A stretch of DNA of 64,000 bases from Eudorina sp. 2006-703-Eu-15 (lineage: Eukaryota; Chlorophyta; Chlorophyceae; Chlamydomonadales; Volvocaceae), in the NCBI GenBank assembly GCA_003117195.1, contig BDSI01000045.1, forward strand, positions 276,589 through 340,588, read 5' to 3'. Of this stretch, positions 53,601 through 64,000 are shown one piece after another. Made by a program: the position numbers and the translations under genes. A model generated the notes under the pieces. The model made no database searches. It had not been told where the DNA came from and was given only the letters and a program-made list of their open reading frames with translations. Numbering within the stretch: the stretch's first letter is position 1; every line of letters begins with the position of its first letter.

Positions 53601-55802
53601 CACCGGCGCGGGGGGATTCCGCGGGGACGCGGAGCGGTGGCCGGGTGGCGGTCTGGAGGCTTACATGACCCGGCTGGTGGAGGAGATCATGCCACTGGTG
53701 GGTCAGGGGGAGGGTGGGGGGTGGCTGGGAGGGGGGGGTGGGGAGCGTGGGCGGGGAGGTGCCAAGTTGTTGGTGAAGGATTAAAGGGATGGGTCGATTG
53801 CCGCCTGGGTACGGAGCCGGGAGTGGGGATGAAAGTTGGGATGGAAGGGGTCGGGCTACGGCGGCTGGCCCTCGACCCCGTCGCCGCCCCCCGTTTCAAT
53901 TCTCTCTCTCTCCCCGTGTTGTAGGTCTAGCTGTTAAATGTAAACGGTTTCAGACCGGTTTCGCTCCGGTAAGCTTAGGATTCAGTGAGAGAACAACGTG
54001 TGTTAAACGTATTCAGGTTCTCCTCGTCCTAGCTCCCTTCCGAGGGGTTAGCCTCGTTGCTAAGAAGGCCGAAACGACTTCCGTACAGTTTCCATTCGAT
54101 TGTAACCACCATAGGGTCCCTCGTAGCGGCGCCTCGTGGCGATACCGCTTCATGCCATGCCGATTGAGCATGCGTACTATTCTTACAGAATAGTCATTTC
54201 ATATTCAGTTTCCTTTTGCGTTCCTTTTGCGTTCCTTAGGTCGCACAGCGACTAAGTACTCGCGCTGCAACACCCCGCAACCCCAGCCACAACTACTTCG
54301 CTGCTGTACCCATCATGCGCTACGACATCATGGTCATTGCCCCCTCGGCCGCGCCTCCACCCCGCCGTCACCCGCCTGCCCTTCCCCCTCCCTTCTTCTC
54401 GCCTCCCCTTTCTCCCGCAGATCCAGGAGCGGTTCGCGGTGTCCTCCGACCCCGCCAAGGTGGCCTTTGGCGGTGGCAGCTTCGCGGGCGTGGCGGCCCT
54501 GTACGCGGCCATGCACTACCCGCACGTGTTCGGAAGCGTGCTGGCGGAGAGCCCCAGCCTGTGGATCGCGGAGGGGCGCTTCCTGCAGGTGGGGGGGGGC
54601 GGTGCTGGGGGGGTTGAGGGGAACGTCGGACATCAGGGGTAGGCATAGATACCTACGCACTGCGCTGCTGCCAGATCAAATGTCCGGTGTGGAGACGCCA
54701 GTGAGGTGAAGTGAAAAGACGTCCGCTGCGTCCACTGGTGGCGGGGGGGAAGAGGTGGAGGTGGAGGTGGAGGCGAGATGGGGCTGGCCTGGAAGGGCGG
54801 GAGGAAGCCGATCGAGACAGCGCTCCCTCCTCCCTCCCCGTTCTTCGGGTTTATTTCGTTTTCTCAATTTATCCCCCTTCCCCTTGGTCAATGAAGATCG
54901 CGAAATCGCGAAACATCACAACCTAACCCCCCCCTTCGGTGTTCTCCTCGACCCTTCCTCAACCCGCCTTCCGGCCTCTCTCCCGCTGCCCCCTTCCCTC
55001 CCTGCCCCCCTTTCAGGATATGCGCATGCACCGCGGCATGCTCCCCGAGCGCCTCTTCCTGGGCTGCGGCACCCGCGAGTACAGCGCCACCCGGGACCAC
55101 GACCGCGAGGATGTGGACGCGCTGCTGCTGAGCTACTGCCAGGAGGCGGCCGCCATACTGGAGTCGCAGGTGGGCGGGGAGGGGGGGGTTGGGCGGGGAG
55201 GGGGGGTGGGGCGGGTGGGCGGGGAGGGGGGGGATGCGGCGGATGAAAAGGTTGGGGGAGGAAGCACGTGTACGGATATCGGTTACCCGCCCGGTGCGCG
55301 GCGGCGGCGGGAGGGGGATCGCTTGTGCCCTTGGAGGTGCCCGTGGGGTTCGGCTCTGCAATGACCAGAAGAGACGCACGAAGAGATTGTCCCTCATAGG
55401 ATTGAGACATCGGTTTGTTTGTTGGTGCTCGTTGCGAGGAAAAGGGAAACGCAATCGGGAAGGAGGAGGGCAGTGTGTAGGATGTAGGCTTTCCGACGCA
55501 GTGGCAGGGTGTTTCCCACGGCGCGCAAAACCTGTCTCAGCTGACCTGAACCGGTGCAGGCGGCCTCCCGTCTTGAGCCACCTGCCCTTCCTCCTCTCCT
55601 CTCCCCTGTTTTTCTTTTTGATCCCCTCCACTCCTCGCCCTCGCGGGTCCCCCCCTCCCCGTCCCCACAACCTCTTCAGGGTATGCGCGGTGGGCGGCTG
55701 AGGTTCCTGGTGGAGGAGGGCGCGGGGCACCACGAGCTGGCCTGGCAGTGGCGGCTGACGGGGGCCATGCGGTTCCTGTTCAACGCCTGGTGGGACGAGT
55801 GA
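47046..55802 (+). CDS. Twin esterase-like hydrolase with two central starch-binding-like modules
   Basis: Eleven exons: 47046-47839, 48037-48394, 48762-49064, 49315-49845, 51533-51750, 52155-52357, 52698-52876, 53452-53697, 54421-54588, 55017-55169, 55680-55802; all introns are GT..AG and the frame is continuous for 1091 aa. Order: low-complexity N-terminus; esterase domain 1 (LRVWTPPGF, PVVYLNDGQNLFDD, nucleophile GGSSFGG, late His in EEGATHTESAW); module 1 (AVLFFNQ, MAYGFNVDW, NWDNNAGSNFYV); module 2 (AVLYVNR, LHFGFNSWQ, TWDNNLGSNYV); esterase domain 2 (VRVWTPPGF, PVLFMQDGQNMF, GGGSFAG, EEGAGHHELAW). The modules look like CBM25/53 as in starch synthase III. Domain 2 has Ala for the usual Gly after the nucleophile. 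Substrate unknown; deacylation of a starch-bound or other polysaccharide ester is inference. The true start may be in an upstream exon joining at 47098. Reading it as two genes is unlikely because all 11 exons splice in frame. Confidence 0.85.
50067..51339. repeat. 34-bp minisatellite, about 37 units, with poly-C tracts
   Basis: Unit ctcctctgccccccc + tgcctcctccccaaccggg, with some 33-bp variants. C on the plus strand throughout. Three units are interrupted by C runs of about 29 (50447-50475), 30 (50646-50675) and 26 (50920-50945). The array lies in the esterase intron 49846-51532, between the two starch-binding-like modules. The long poly-Pro and Gly/Arg frames it creates on both strands are not genes. 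Confidence 0.97.
53930..54245. other. Possible insertion in an esterase intron
   Basis: About 315 bp of lower-GC, less C-tract-rich sequence within intron 53698-54420, with short stems (ggtttcagaccgg; actattc/gaatagt) and a 13-bp tandem (ttccttttgcg) at its right end. Looks like an inserted element; class unknown. Confidence 0.35.
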
Positions 55803-58800
55803 AGGGGGAGGGGAGGGGGAGGCGCATGAAGATGGCGTGGTGGTGAGGTGGGTTGGGGTGGGGTCCGTTGAGATCATCATCTGGGTCCTGAACTCGTGCC
55901 CGGTCTCGGGTGAAGTGGGTGTGAGTGGAGGGGGTTGCGGTCAGTGGAGGCGGCACAACGGGGTGGGACCCGGCGCGGGCAGCTCTGTTCTGTCGGAACT
56001 GGGCGGCACCTCCCTTGTGCTGGGAACCACCGGATTGGGCGGGATGGGGATGGGGGGATGGGGGAGGAAAGCGCGCGCACGAGATAGAGAGAAGGGGGGG
56101 GCAAGAGACGGAGAGGTGTAACTTGAGAGAGGGGTTGGAGGCTTCCCGAGGCGCGCAAAGGGTCTAGCAGGTGGAGCTGGAGGTGGGGCAGGCTGCGGCG
56201 CGGCGCGGCGCGCGGCTTGGCGAGGCGAGCGGCCAGGCAACGGTCGACTGACCCACGGGATCAGGGCAGTTGCGGTGGTTGTGCAGCTCCCACGCGCGAA
56301 CGCCGGACGGGGCCGGACGGGTCGGGAGGAGACGCCCGCTTGGCCGGGAGCCCGCCGGCTGGCACGTGTGCCGCGGTGCGGTGCGGAGCGGAGCTGTCGC
56401 CGCCTCACTGACGTCATGCGCGGGTTTGCACCGTGTGCGTTCGAGCAGCTCCTTGCACCGGGGAGAGATACACGGGGAGACAAAGAAAAGACAGAGAGAG
56501 AGATAGGAGGACAATGAGGGAAAATGTGGAATCCCGCGCTGAGCCAGCAGTAAGTACGGCAGCGCTCGCGTCACGCCCCCCGACTTGGGAGGCTGGTGGG
56601 GCGTGGCCACCGTGCGCACGCAAAGGGGACTGGTTTGCACGGTTGGTGGTTGGTTGTTGCTGATGTTGTGTTGGTTGCAGATTCGCTCGCGCGCAGTACG
56701 GTCCCGTCGGGACAGTGCGGTACAAAACGGTCAGGCAGAGAGGTGAGAGGTTGTTTCAGGGTAAGGTCGTGTGAGTCAATTATCTGGGGGTCGCGACACC
56801 TACAACGGTATCTCTATGGATCGGCCGGATGGGAGCGAAAACGGTGTCTGATGGAGGACTGGGGACCTATCTTTCGCGGCATTCTTTGCAAATGTACTGT
56901 TGTACACGTGGCCGTACGGCATTTCGTGACTCGGTACGAGTCTGTGTCTCAGTCGGTCGGGCATCCTCCCTTGCGGCGTGTACGGCGCCCAACGTTTGGT
57001 GCGACGCTTGGTGATGGCTGGCTGGTGTTCTATGTCAGGCCGTGCACGGTGGATCCGTGCAGCTCGGCCACGGTCCCGGGCGTCGTTGACCGTTGGTAGT
57101 TTTTCACCGTTGGTGGCCGAGTCGTGACCTCGAAAGCACCTGGTCACGTACACGTCGGTAGTCGGGTGTTGAGCAACCATAGCATCCGTTTTGGTGGGGG
57201 AAGGGGTGGGAGCTTGCGCGCGATTGTGAGGGTGATGAACATATACCTGCCGGGGACGGAGGACCGTGTCACCCACGGGTATTATTTACCGTACACTTTT
57301 CTGTGTCGTACCTTTTTTGCGGATTGAGCGACGGCGGCGCACCCGCGGCATCGATGGGCCGCCGGACGGACAGCCATGCGAGTAAACTGTACGACAGTGA
57401 CCCGCCTGCGTGCCGCCCTTCGAAAAGGGGCCTACGACGTCCGATGGCGGTGTAGCTAGAGCCCGGCCCCGTTTCTCACACGGCTGAGCTGTGCAGCGTT
57501 GGCATGTACCGATGTGTCATCTATAATATATACATGAAATTGAGGGATGCGCGCGGCGCTTTTGGTGAAACTATTTTTGCTAGTGTCTCTTGAGGGATGG
57601 ACCTCTGGCGTGTACCGTGTGCGATTGTGTGTTACGTCTTACGTGTACGTGTCTACGTGATGCGTGGGTGTGCGCCCAGGAGTGTCGGAGAAAGGAAATG
57701 CCGCATGTCGCTGTTAGGTTAGACGGGTGTGATTGTGTTCGTGGTGTGGGTGTGGGTTGTGGGTGCATGCTGGGAAATGTCCAGCCGCCAACTCCGCGCC
57801 GAAAAGGCGGGGCTGGGCGGGCAGGACCCAGGAGGTCGACGGAGAGAGGAGCCAGACGGGCGCAGACGGCTGGCGGGCGTTCACCGACACCCCACCGTGT
57901 TTTTTCCCTAGAGATTTATTTTTGCTGTGAAGGCCCATTTTGAGCGACCCGAGTCGATACTGTACCTATAATCTATCGTGTACTTAATTCCAGGGGTTTG
58001 CTGACTGTACGTTTTGACAACGTTCTGGCATGTGTGTCGCAGTGGACCGGGGAAGCATGTCGCCGGTCGGATCGTTGGCGTGACGTGGCCGCGGCGGCGA
58101 GTCTGATCGGCCGACTTACTAAGCCCGTCCGTACAAGCCCTCCGTACGGGTGCGGACGGGACGGGACGGTAGAGGGACGGGTCTCCAGGGAGGGAGGGAG
58201 GGAGGGAAAAGAGAGGGGAAGGACGCACCGAGGAGGGAGGGACGGCCGACCCTGGCCCAGCGTGCTGGAAGGGATCCCGCAGACCACGACTTCCCAACGT
58301 TGCGGCTGCGTGGTTGGAGGAGGTTCCAGGGAGCACGTTACACCCACGACCCCTGGGTCGGTCCGTCGGTCGGTGCGTCTGTAACATAATCTATAGCTCA
58401 CACGAACCAGGCTGCGGCGCTCATCATCATCATCATCATCATCATCGCCATTCCGAGTCGTTAAGTAAACCTCGTATTTGGAAGCTAAGGAGTCCACCAC
58501 CGTACATCCGTACTGCAAGGGTCATCTGGTACGGCGGGCGCGCCACAGCCCTGGCTAGCAACCCTGGTTGGGCCGATGCCGCCGACACTTCAAAGCGCTG
58601 TTCTGACGTGTGGAGGCGCCCCCCGCTGCTGTACCTATGTATGGCTCCTGACATCCCAACCGGCCCCACCACCACCGTCGCCGCCAAGTCCGCCCCAGTC
58701 CACCACCCGGCTGGGCCCCCTCCTCCAAACCGACCTCGCATCCCTAACCTCGCCTCCCTCCCCCCGCGCCTCCCCCCCCCCATACCGTATCAGCGTATTG

Positions 58801-60036
58801 GCTACATCCGCAACCCCACCCACCACCACATGTCAACCGCCGCAAGGTCCAAACACACGACCGTGGACCATCCCCGCGCCACCACCACCACCACCCGCCA
58901 TCTAACGCTTCCCCGCCACTGCTTTGCACCGTGCCGTACCGTACTGTACTTCTCTCCAGAGGGCAGCGCAACGCAGCACAGCACAGCACAGCACAGCGCA
59001 GGACCGCGCAGCTGCGTCCGCGAGGGGTTCACGGTGTGTTGCGCGGTGCACTCAGGCAAGCGTCCACGGAGGGGTGCCGGCTGCCCCGCCGCCCACCCCA
59101 AGAGGGGAAGGTGTCAACACCGCCCCCGCCCTCACCCTCGCCCTCGCCCTCCCCAATCAGGGCGCGGCGCCGTCATTCTTCGTGCTTCCACACCTCCATA
59201 TCCAACCACTGCCCGCACCGACGAGATAACCACGAAGTCCTAGCGGCTGCGGCACTGTACCCGGAATGAAACCAAGGGGACCCGGGGATCTAACCACATG
59301 TCCGTAAACGAGTGCGGGTGGGTGGCTGCGTGGGTGGGTGGGTGGAGGCTGAGCTGAAAACCCCAACCCAGAACGAACCCGCAACCCGGGCACCGGATGG
59401 GTGGGTGGGTGGGTCGGTTGACGGCCCAGCGCCCGGGTGCTTATGTCTCCGCCTCGGCTGACCCCGGGCGGCCGACACGCCACAGAGACGCGGGACCGCC
59501 TGTCCGCAGCGGCGCATCCTCCGACCCACCACCTCCCGCCCCTCCCCACCGAGGCGCTCCCACCTGCTGCTTGGCCGGTCCACATCCAACACTCCCGCGG
59601 TGACCTCTCCCCTCGGGCTGCCTGCCCCTCCCCTCCCTCCCTCCCTACGACCTCCCCGGTTTCCGCAACCTGACGAGACAGCAGCTCTGCGCTGCTTCCT
59701 CCCCTCCCTTCCCTTCCCTTCCCTTCCCTTCCCTTCCCTTCCCTTCCCTTCCCTTCCCTTCCCTTCCCTTCCCTTCCCTTCCCTTCCCTTCCCTTCCCTT
59801 CCCTTCCCTTCCCTTCCCTTCCCTTCCCTTCCCTTCCCTTCCCTTCCCTTCCCTTCCCTTCCCTTCCCTTCCCTTCCCTTCCCTTCCTTTCCGGTCCGCG
59901 ATGAGCTGAGTCCTCCTGCGGCAGGCCCAGCCGCACAGCAACTCAGCCGCGTCCCCTCCTCCCGCCGAGCACAGCCCCCTCCCCCCCGGCGCTCGCCCCT
60001 CCCTCCCCTCCCCTCCCCTCCCCTCCTCCCAGTCCT
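55803..60036. other. No gene seen; simple repeats
   Basis: No exon chain supported. Includes (TCA)n at about 58424-58447, an acagc run at about 58975-58998, and the CCCTT array. The right end is the 3' flank of the uL29m gene. Confidence 0.45.
59706..59889. repeat. (CCCTT)36 pentanucleotide array
   Basis: Near-perfect CCCTT units over about 184 bp. AAGGG on the other strand opens the false KGREGKGREG frames. It lies about 150 bp downstream of the uL29m stop codon. Confidence 0.97.
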
Positions 60037-62030
60037 TCATCGGGCGTCTATGACCTGCTGCATCTCCTTCTTGAGCCCCGGCACCAGCTGCACGTCCACC
60101 CGCTCCTGCAGCACCTGCCGGATGTTGCGCAGAGTGGCCTGGACCTGCGGGCGGTGTGGGGTGGGGTGGGGGAGGGAGGGAGAAGCGAGGATTGGAGAGG
60201 GGGGAGGCGAGGCGGCGGGGAGCTGAGAGCGCAGGGGGATGTGAACAGCTACGGCAATGGGTGAAAAGCCCGACCCCTGCTGAGGCACCGCCGGAGAGCG
60301 GAGGAGGGGGGGGCCCGATGGCGGGAGGTCAGCCTCTGATGGCGGGAGGTCAGCCTCTGATGGGGGACCGAGGGCAGTGGCTGCTGCAGCGCCCGGGGGG
60401 ATGGGGGTTCCCGTCGCCGGGCACGGCGTCCAGGAGACCGTGGGAAGAGAGGTGGCATGTGGGGCCACGTGTGTTTGCGTGTCTGTGTGTTTGCATGTGT
60501 GTGTGTGTTTGCATGTGTGTGTGTGTGTGTGTGTGTGTCAGAGGGAGGAGGGCAGGGGCGGCGCAGCGGCAGTCCGGCCATCACCACACCGGCACCCTTC
60601 CCTCGCCACCGCCAACACCGCGTAACACCGACTCCACACACCGCACTGCGTAAGCCACCATGCAGCCACATGGGCCCGCGCCGCCGTACCAGGTCAGCGG
60701 ACGTCTTCATTCCCGAGGTGGGCCAGTGACCCGGGCGGCCCCATCGCCCCGTAACATGCGGTCCTGCGCAAAACCCTCCCTCCCTCCCACGTGCCGTCCT
60801 ATACGGCTGCTGCCGCTGCTACCATTGTTTTCGCCACTGCTGGGTGAATTGCGTCCCGATCGGACCTGCGGTGGCCTGACGCCATCACCTCTACCTCGCG
60901 CCCCGGTCGCCACCCCGCACCGGGACCCGACCGCCACAGAGCGATCGGCTGCCTCCGCGGCCTGTCGCCACCCCCCGCCCCCACTTCCCTTCCCGGGGCA
61001 ACGGACACGACAGCGCCCCCCTCCCCTGCACCCGCCCTCAGGGACGCAGGGACGGGACGCACCTCCCTGAACCGCAGGCGGTGCGGGTCCTGCTCCACCA
61101 CCTCCATGCCCGGGGGTATACCACGGGCCCGCTGCTCCGCCGCGTTCTTCGGCACGTTCTTGAAGCCCATCTCCGTCAGCAGCAGGTTGCGCTCCTTGAC
61201 ACAGACGTACCTGAGCGGGGAGACGGAGGCGCGGGCGAAGAGAGGGAACGGGGGGGGGAGCGGCGGAGATTTGAGGGCCAGGTGACGGAGGGAGGGCGGG
61301 TGCTGTCTGCTGTGTCACGTGAGTGTTCTACTTCCCGCATGCGTGCTGGGGGTTTAATTGACTGTGTGTTTAGAAAAGAAACCCGCCCGCCCGAACCCAA
61401 ACGTGTGTGGCCGTGAACGTGTGTGGCCGTGCAGGGCTTGTTTGCCGGGTCCATCCCCATTGCGCTGTCCCAAGTGGACAGGCCACGGGAGAACCCGACC
61501 CGACGTCTGGATGGCGGCTAGCGAGGTGCGAGGGCCACCGGAATCCGGCAGCCGGCTGGGCCGCCACCGCGCGGCTGCGATCCCGCACAACCCGAGGGAG
61601 TGCAATCCCGCACATCCCGCGGGGTTTGCAACCCCTCACACCTCAGACGGGCTGCGGTCCCTCACCCCGGGGTGGGTGGGGTTGCAGGGCACGGACCCCG
61701 GCCCACGACCCACCAGAGTTTATGAAGGTCCTGCCATGACTTATTTCTCAACTCCTCTACGTTCCACGCGCGCCCTGCAGGGTCCAGGATGACGGCAGGC
61801 GGTCCTTTCGCGGTCCAGACTCCGCACAGAAGCAATATATTGGTAGAATGGTACTTACCATAAGCTTCGTTACTTTTCCCATCCCGCGATTCCCAATCGA
61901 AAAACTCCCGCAAATCGGCTCGACACGCACTTGTGCAGATCTGCCGTCGGCTAGTCTGGAAATTTGTCGCTAATAATTCAGCCGAAAAACGCAAGCTTCC
62001 TGAGCAAGCGGTTGCGAGTAAGCGCTGCAT
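60037..62030 (-). CDS. MRPL47: Mitochondrial ribosomal protein uL29m
   Basis: Four exons: 62030-61859, 61774-61714, 61210-61063, 60144-60037; 162 aa, all junctions GT..AG. The start MQRLLATACSGSLRF gives an Arg/Ser/Ala-rich, acid-free N-terminus typical of a mitochondrial presequence. The mature part has the uL29m signature: GRAWNVEELRNKSWQDLHKLWYV, then CVKERNLLLTE, and a C-terminal helix ATLRNIRQVLQERV. The split codon TG|G over intron 2 restores the LHKLWYV motif, which supports that donor over the in-frame read-through. It is a protein of the large subunit of the mitochondrial ribosome, near the peptide exit. It is divergent with the gene at 62470. Intact by reading. Confidence 0.93.
60478..60538. 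repeat. GT-rich microsatellite in a uL29m intron
   Basis: Interrupted (GT)n with tttgcat words, in the last intron (60145-61062). Confidence 0.85.
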
Positions 62031-62469
62031 GGGCTAGGCCAACACGAGCGCCCGCCGACGCAAACAAGGTTTTGCCTTGGATTGAAAGCTCAGTATAAAA
62101 CAAGACGACATACAGAGAATATAACTGGCAAGTAACAGCAAAACGTGTGCAAATTATTACTTCACAATAAGTAAATCCGTGCGCTTGAAAATAACATTGT
62201 CGTGCGCCTCATGATTTCGCCGAGACGAGAAATATACATGATAACACGACGTTCGTTTCATTGACTGCTGCAAGGTCAAACTCAAATCTTTGAATCGGGA
62301 AGTTGCGCTCCTTCGCCAGCGGTAATGCTGTTTGCAAGAGCTGCATGAACTGCTTGCTGAAATGCATCAGCGCTGGATGTGATAGGTCCCGCATGTCCAG
62401 ATCAGTTTAGGAGTTGGGAATATCCCATAGTTAGCCGACCAAAACCGTTAGCATCGACAGCGAGCCAAC
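62031..62469. promoter_or_regulatory. Shared upstream region of two divergent genes
   Basis: Only 439 bp separate the uL29m start codon (minus) from the start codon at 62470 (plus), so both promoters must lie here. The block is AT-rich relative to the flanks; tataaaa occurs at about 62094. No further site can be supported. A minus frame at 62209-62394 is open but unrecognised. Confidence 0.5.
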
Positions 62470-63749
62470 ATGGCCGCCCAACTGACAGTGGCCCGCATAT
62501 TCATGCTGGCGCTGGGATGGACCTTGACCATGAGCGTAAGTGGCATCCTTGAATGTAAAATTGTCGGCGCATGTTCCGCTGCTCTTAGTCGGGTTGCGGG
62601 TGCCAAAATGCCATCCTCCGGCTGCGCCCCCGACGCAACCCCCGCAGCCCGCCACGTCAGCAATGCGCCACGTGTCCCAGTGCCGCTTGTGCCACACATG
62701 CCACCTGGGTGACGTTCCCCCGGACGGCTCCACCCCTGAGCCCTTGGACGCCGGCGGCGCAGCAGCAGGCGCGGCCACCACCTCCACGGCCGTTGCCGCC
62801 GCCGCCGCTGCCGGGACAGCCGCCGGCAGCTCAACGGTCCACACCGTCCGCGGCCGCCGTACACTTCTAAAGGCAAAGAAACGCTCGTACGCCTACAACC
62901 CGGAGCTGGATCCCACGGTGCCCCTCCAGTTCAAGCCCTCGAGCTACCGCCCCCAGCCGAGCGCCGAGATGGCCTCACTGCCCGAGTGCCAGGAGTGCTA
63001 CGGCTGCACGCACAACCTGACCCTCATCTCGGACAGCACGGTCTTTCTGAACGTGACGTACACCAGCGAGATGGGGGCCACCAGCAGGTAGTACGGCAGG
63101 GTCCCCGTGCCGTGTACTGCCGTGTACGGCACCCCGTTGATCGCGTGGGGCTTGAAGGGTGTGGTGCTGCTGCTCCCCCGCATGCGCTGTGGACATCGCC
63201 GGGGAGGGTCGGGGGCGGCCGAGGGTGCTGGCTGAAGGCGGCCGCCTTGAGGGCCGTAGGGCTCGCGGGCCCCCGGTGGTGCCGTCGGGAACGGCAGTAG
63301 GTCGTAATACCTAGGACGTTTAATTACCGCAACGTGCTTGAGGTTAGGAGAGGGCAAACTCCAATGTCACTCTTTGTTTCTGCCCTGCGAACGTTACAAG
63401 AGGTGGACCCTTGGTGGCACTGATGCCGTCGTCGTCGTCGTCGTAATCGCACCGACCTCCATGTGCCGTACACCCGCCCTTGACGACCCGATGGACGACC
63501 GATGGCGGTGCTTACTTCTGCCCGCCCCTTTTTACGGATGTGTACGGCTGTCTTTGCCCTCCCTCCAGCTGGATTTTCCGTACGAATACGAACCGTACGG
63601 CTTCGGGCAATGCCGTGGTGAAGGTGTACTGCCTTCCGGTGCCCAAGCGCGTGGGCGGCTCCATCCCGACGTGTAACCCGCTCCGTATCTCGGAGATTAT
63701 GAGGCAGCTGATGGCCATTGACAAGCTGTCCGTGGAATGCGGCTTCACC
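62470..63749 (+). CDS. Secreted Cys-rich protein of unknown family, 5' part
   Basis: Exons 62470-62535, 62648-63087 and 63569-63749 join in frame with GT..AG introns; a gtgagt donor at 63750 shows the gene continues, probably past the window. Exon 1 (MAAQLTVARIFMLALGWTLT) is a likely signal peptide. Next come CRLCHTCHLGD, an Ala/Thr/Ser-rich linker, the basic RGRRTLLKAKKR, then CQECYGC, NLT, NVT and NRT N-glycosylation sequons, and paired cysteines in VYCLPVP, PTCNPLR and VECGF. This suggests an extracellular or surface protein held by disulfides. I do not recognise the family. The acceptor at 62647 is the least certain junction. Confidence 0.6.
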
Positions 63750-64000
63750 GTGAGTGAGGCGCGGGGGATATGGGCCAGGGCGGTGGGAAGGGTGTAGGAA
63801 ATTGGTAGATATTTCCAAACTGCGCTGCTGCCAGAGCGAGGGATAGGGAGGAGGCAAGGGGCCCCGGGGGATGGGAGGGGGGCTAGGGGCCAGGGCAAAG
63901 GGAGAGGGGGGGCTAGGGGCCAGGGCGATGGCCAGTGACTGATCATGGGAACCCGGGTTTCGGGGATGGGGGAGTCGGCGGAGGGGGTTAAAAAGAAACA
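63750..64000. other. Intron or 3' flank of the last gene
   Basis: Begins with a consensus donor and becomes a G-rich tract (gggggctaggggccagggc repeated near 63880 and 63908). No exon seen. Confidence 0.4.

Noticed and set aside
54000..54180. tRNA or snoRNA gene in an esterase intron
   Set aside because: Short stems are present but no cloverleaf, no A/B boxes at proper spacing, and no C/D or H/ACA box set could be placed.
59157..60226. KGREGKGREG and PSLPFPSLPF proteins
   Set aside because: Translation of the CCCTT array on the two strands.
62209..62394. Minus frame with KERNFPIQRFEFDL
   Set aside because: Looks somewhat protein-like but has no splice partner and no family I recognise; it lies in the shared upstream region, so left unannotated as a gene.

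Overview
This is eukaryotic nuclear DNA, almost certainly from a volvocine green alga (Volvox/Eudorina/Chlamydomonas relatives). The evidence is: many short exons with GT..AG introns that carry TE debris and simple repeats; a secreted protein with a Ser-Pro/Pro-rich rod of the PPPPSPRPPPP kind typical of volvocine extracellular-matrix proteins; ankyrin proteins of a type I associate with these algae; a nuclear gene for a mitochondrial ribosomal protein; and abundant retroelements. Species cannot be named from sequence alone. There is no operon, CRISPR, tRNA or rRNA gene that I could support.

Layout. 1-343 (minus): a divergent histone H2A cut by the window edge. 0.34-3.8 kb: no gene; one small terminal-inverted-repeat element. 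3.8-14.4 kb and 15.0-33.0 kb: two copies of a segmental duplication, each with a multi-exon minus-strand gene for a secreted, proline-rich, coiled-coil glycoprotein ending in a beta-sandwich domain. Copy 2 is split by two later insertions: a gag-bearing retroelement with unusual terminal repeats (15744-21151) and the 3' end of a non-LTR retrotransposon (about 31050-32940). 33.6-36.4 kb and 41.0-43.5 kb (plus): two ankyrin-type paralogs with a degenerate F-box-like N-terminus, both apparently broken; the first is interrupted by a perfect 60-bp palindrome. 36.4-41.0 and 43.5-47.0 kb: no clear gene, scattered retroelement 3' ends. 47.0-55.8 kb (plus): an 11-exon gene for a protein with two esterase-like alpha/beta-hydrolase domains flanking two starch-binding-like (CBM25/53-type) modules; one intron holds a 34-bp minisatellite of about 37 units. 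55.8-60.0 kb: no gene, long CCCTT array. 60.0-62.0 kb (minus): mitochondrial ribosomal protein uL29m (MRPL47), 4 exons, 162 aa. 62.5 kb to the end (plus): 5' part of an unrecognised secreted, cysteine-rich protein, divergently transcribed from uL29m.

The genes do not form one pathway. The two glycoprotein copies are a tandem pair whose middle parts are nearly identical, introns included, while their 3' parts are diverged, which points to gene conversion. The best candidates for new biology are the esterase-CBM-CBM-esterase protein, the modular 63-bp coiled-coil exons of the duplicated glycoprotein, the retroelement with split-type terminal repeats, and the divergent H2A. All exon boundaries are read by eye from splice consensus, frame continuity and comparison between the two copies; none has transcript support here.
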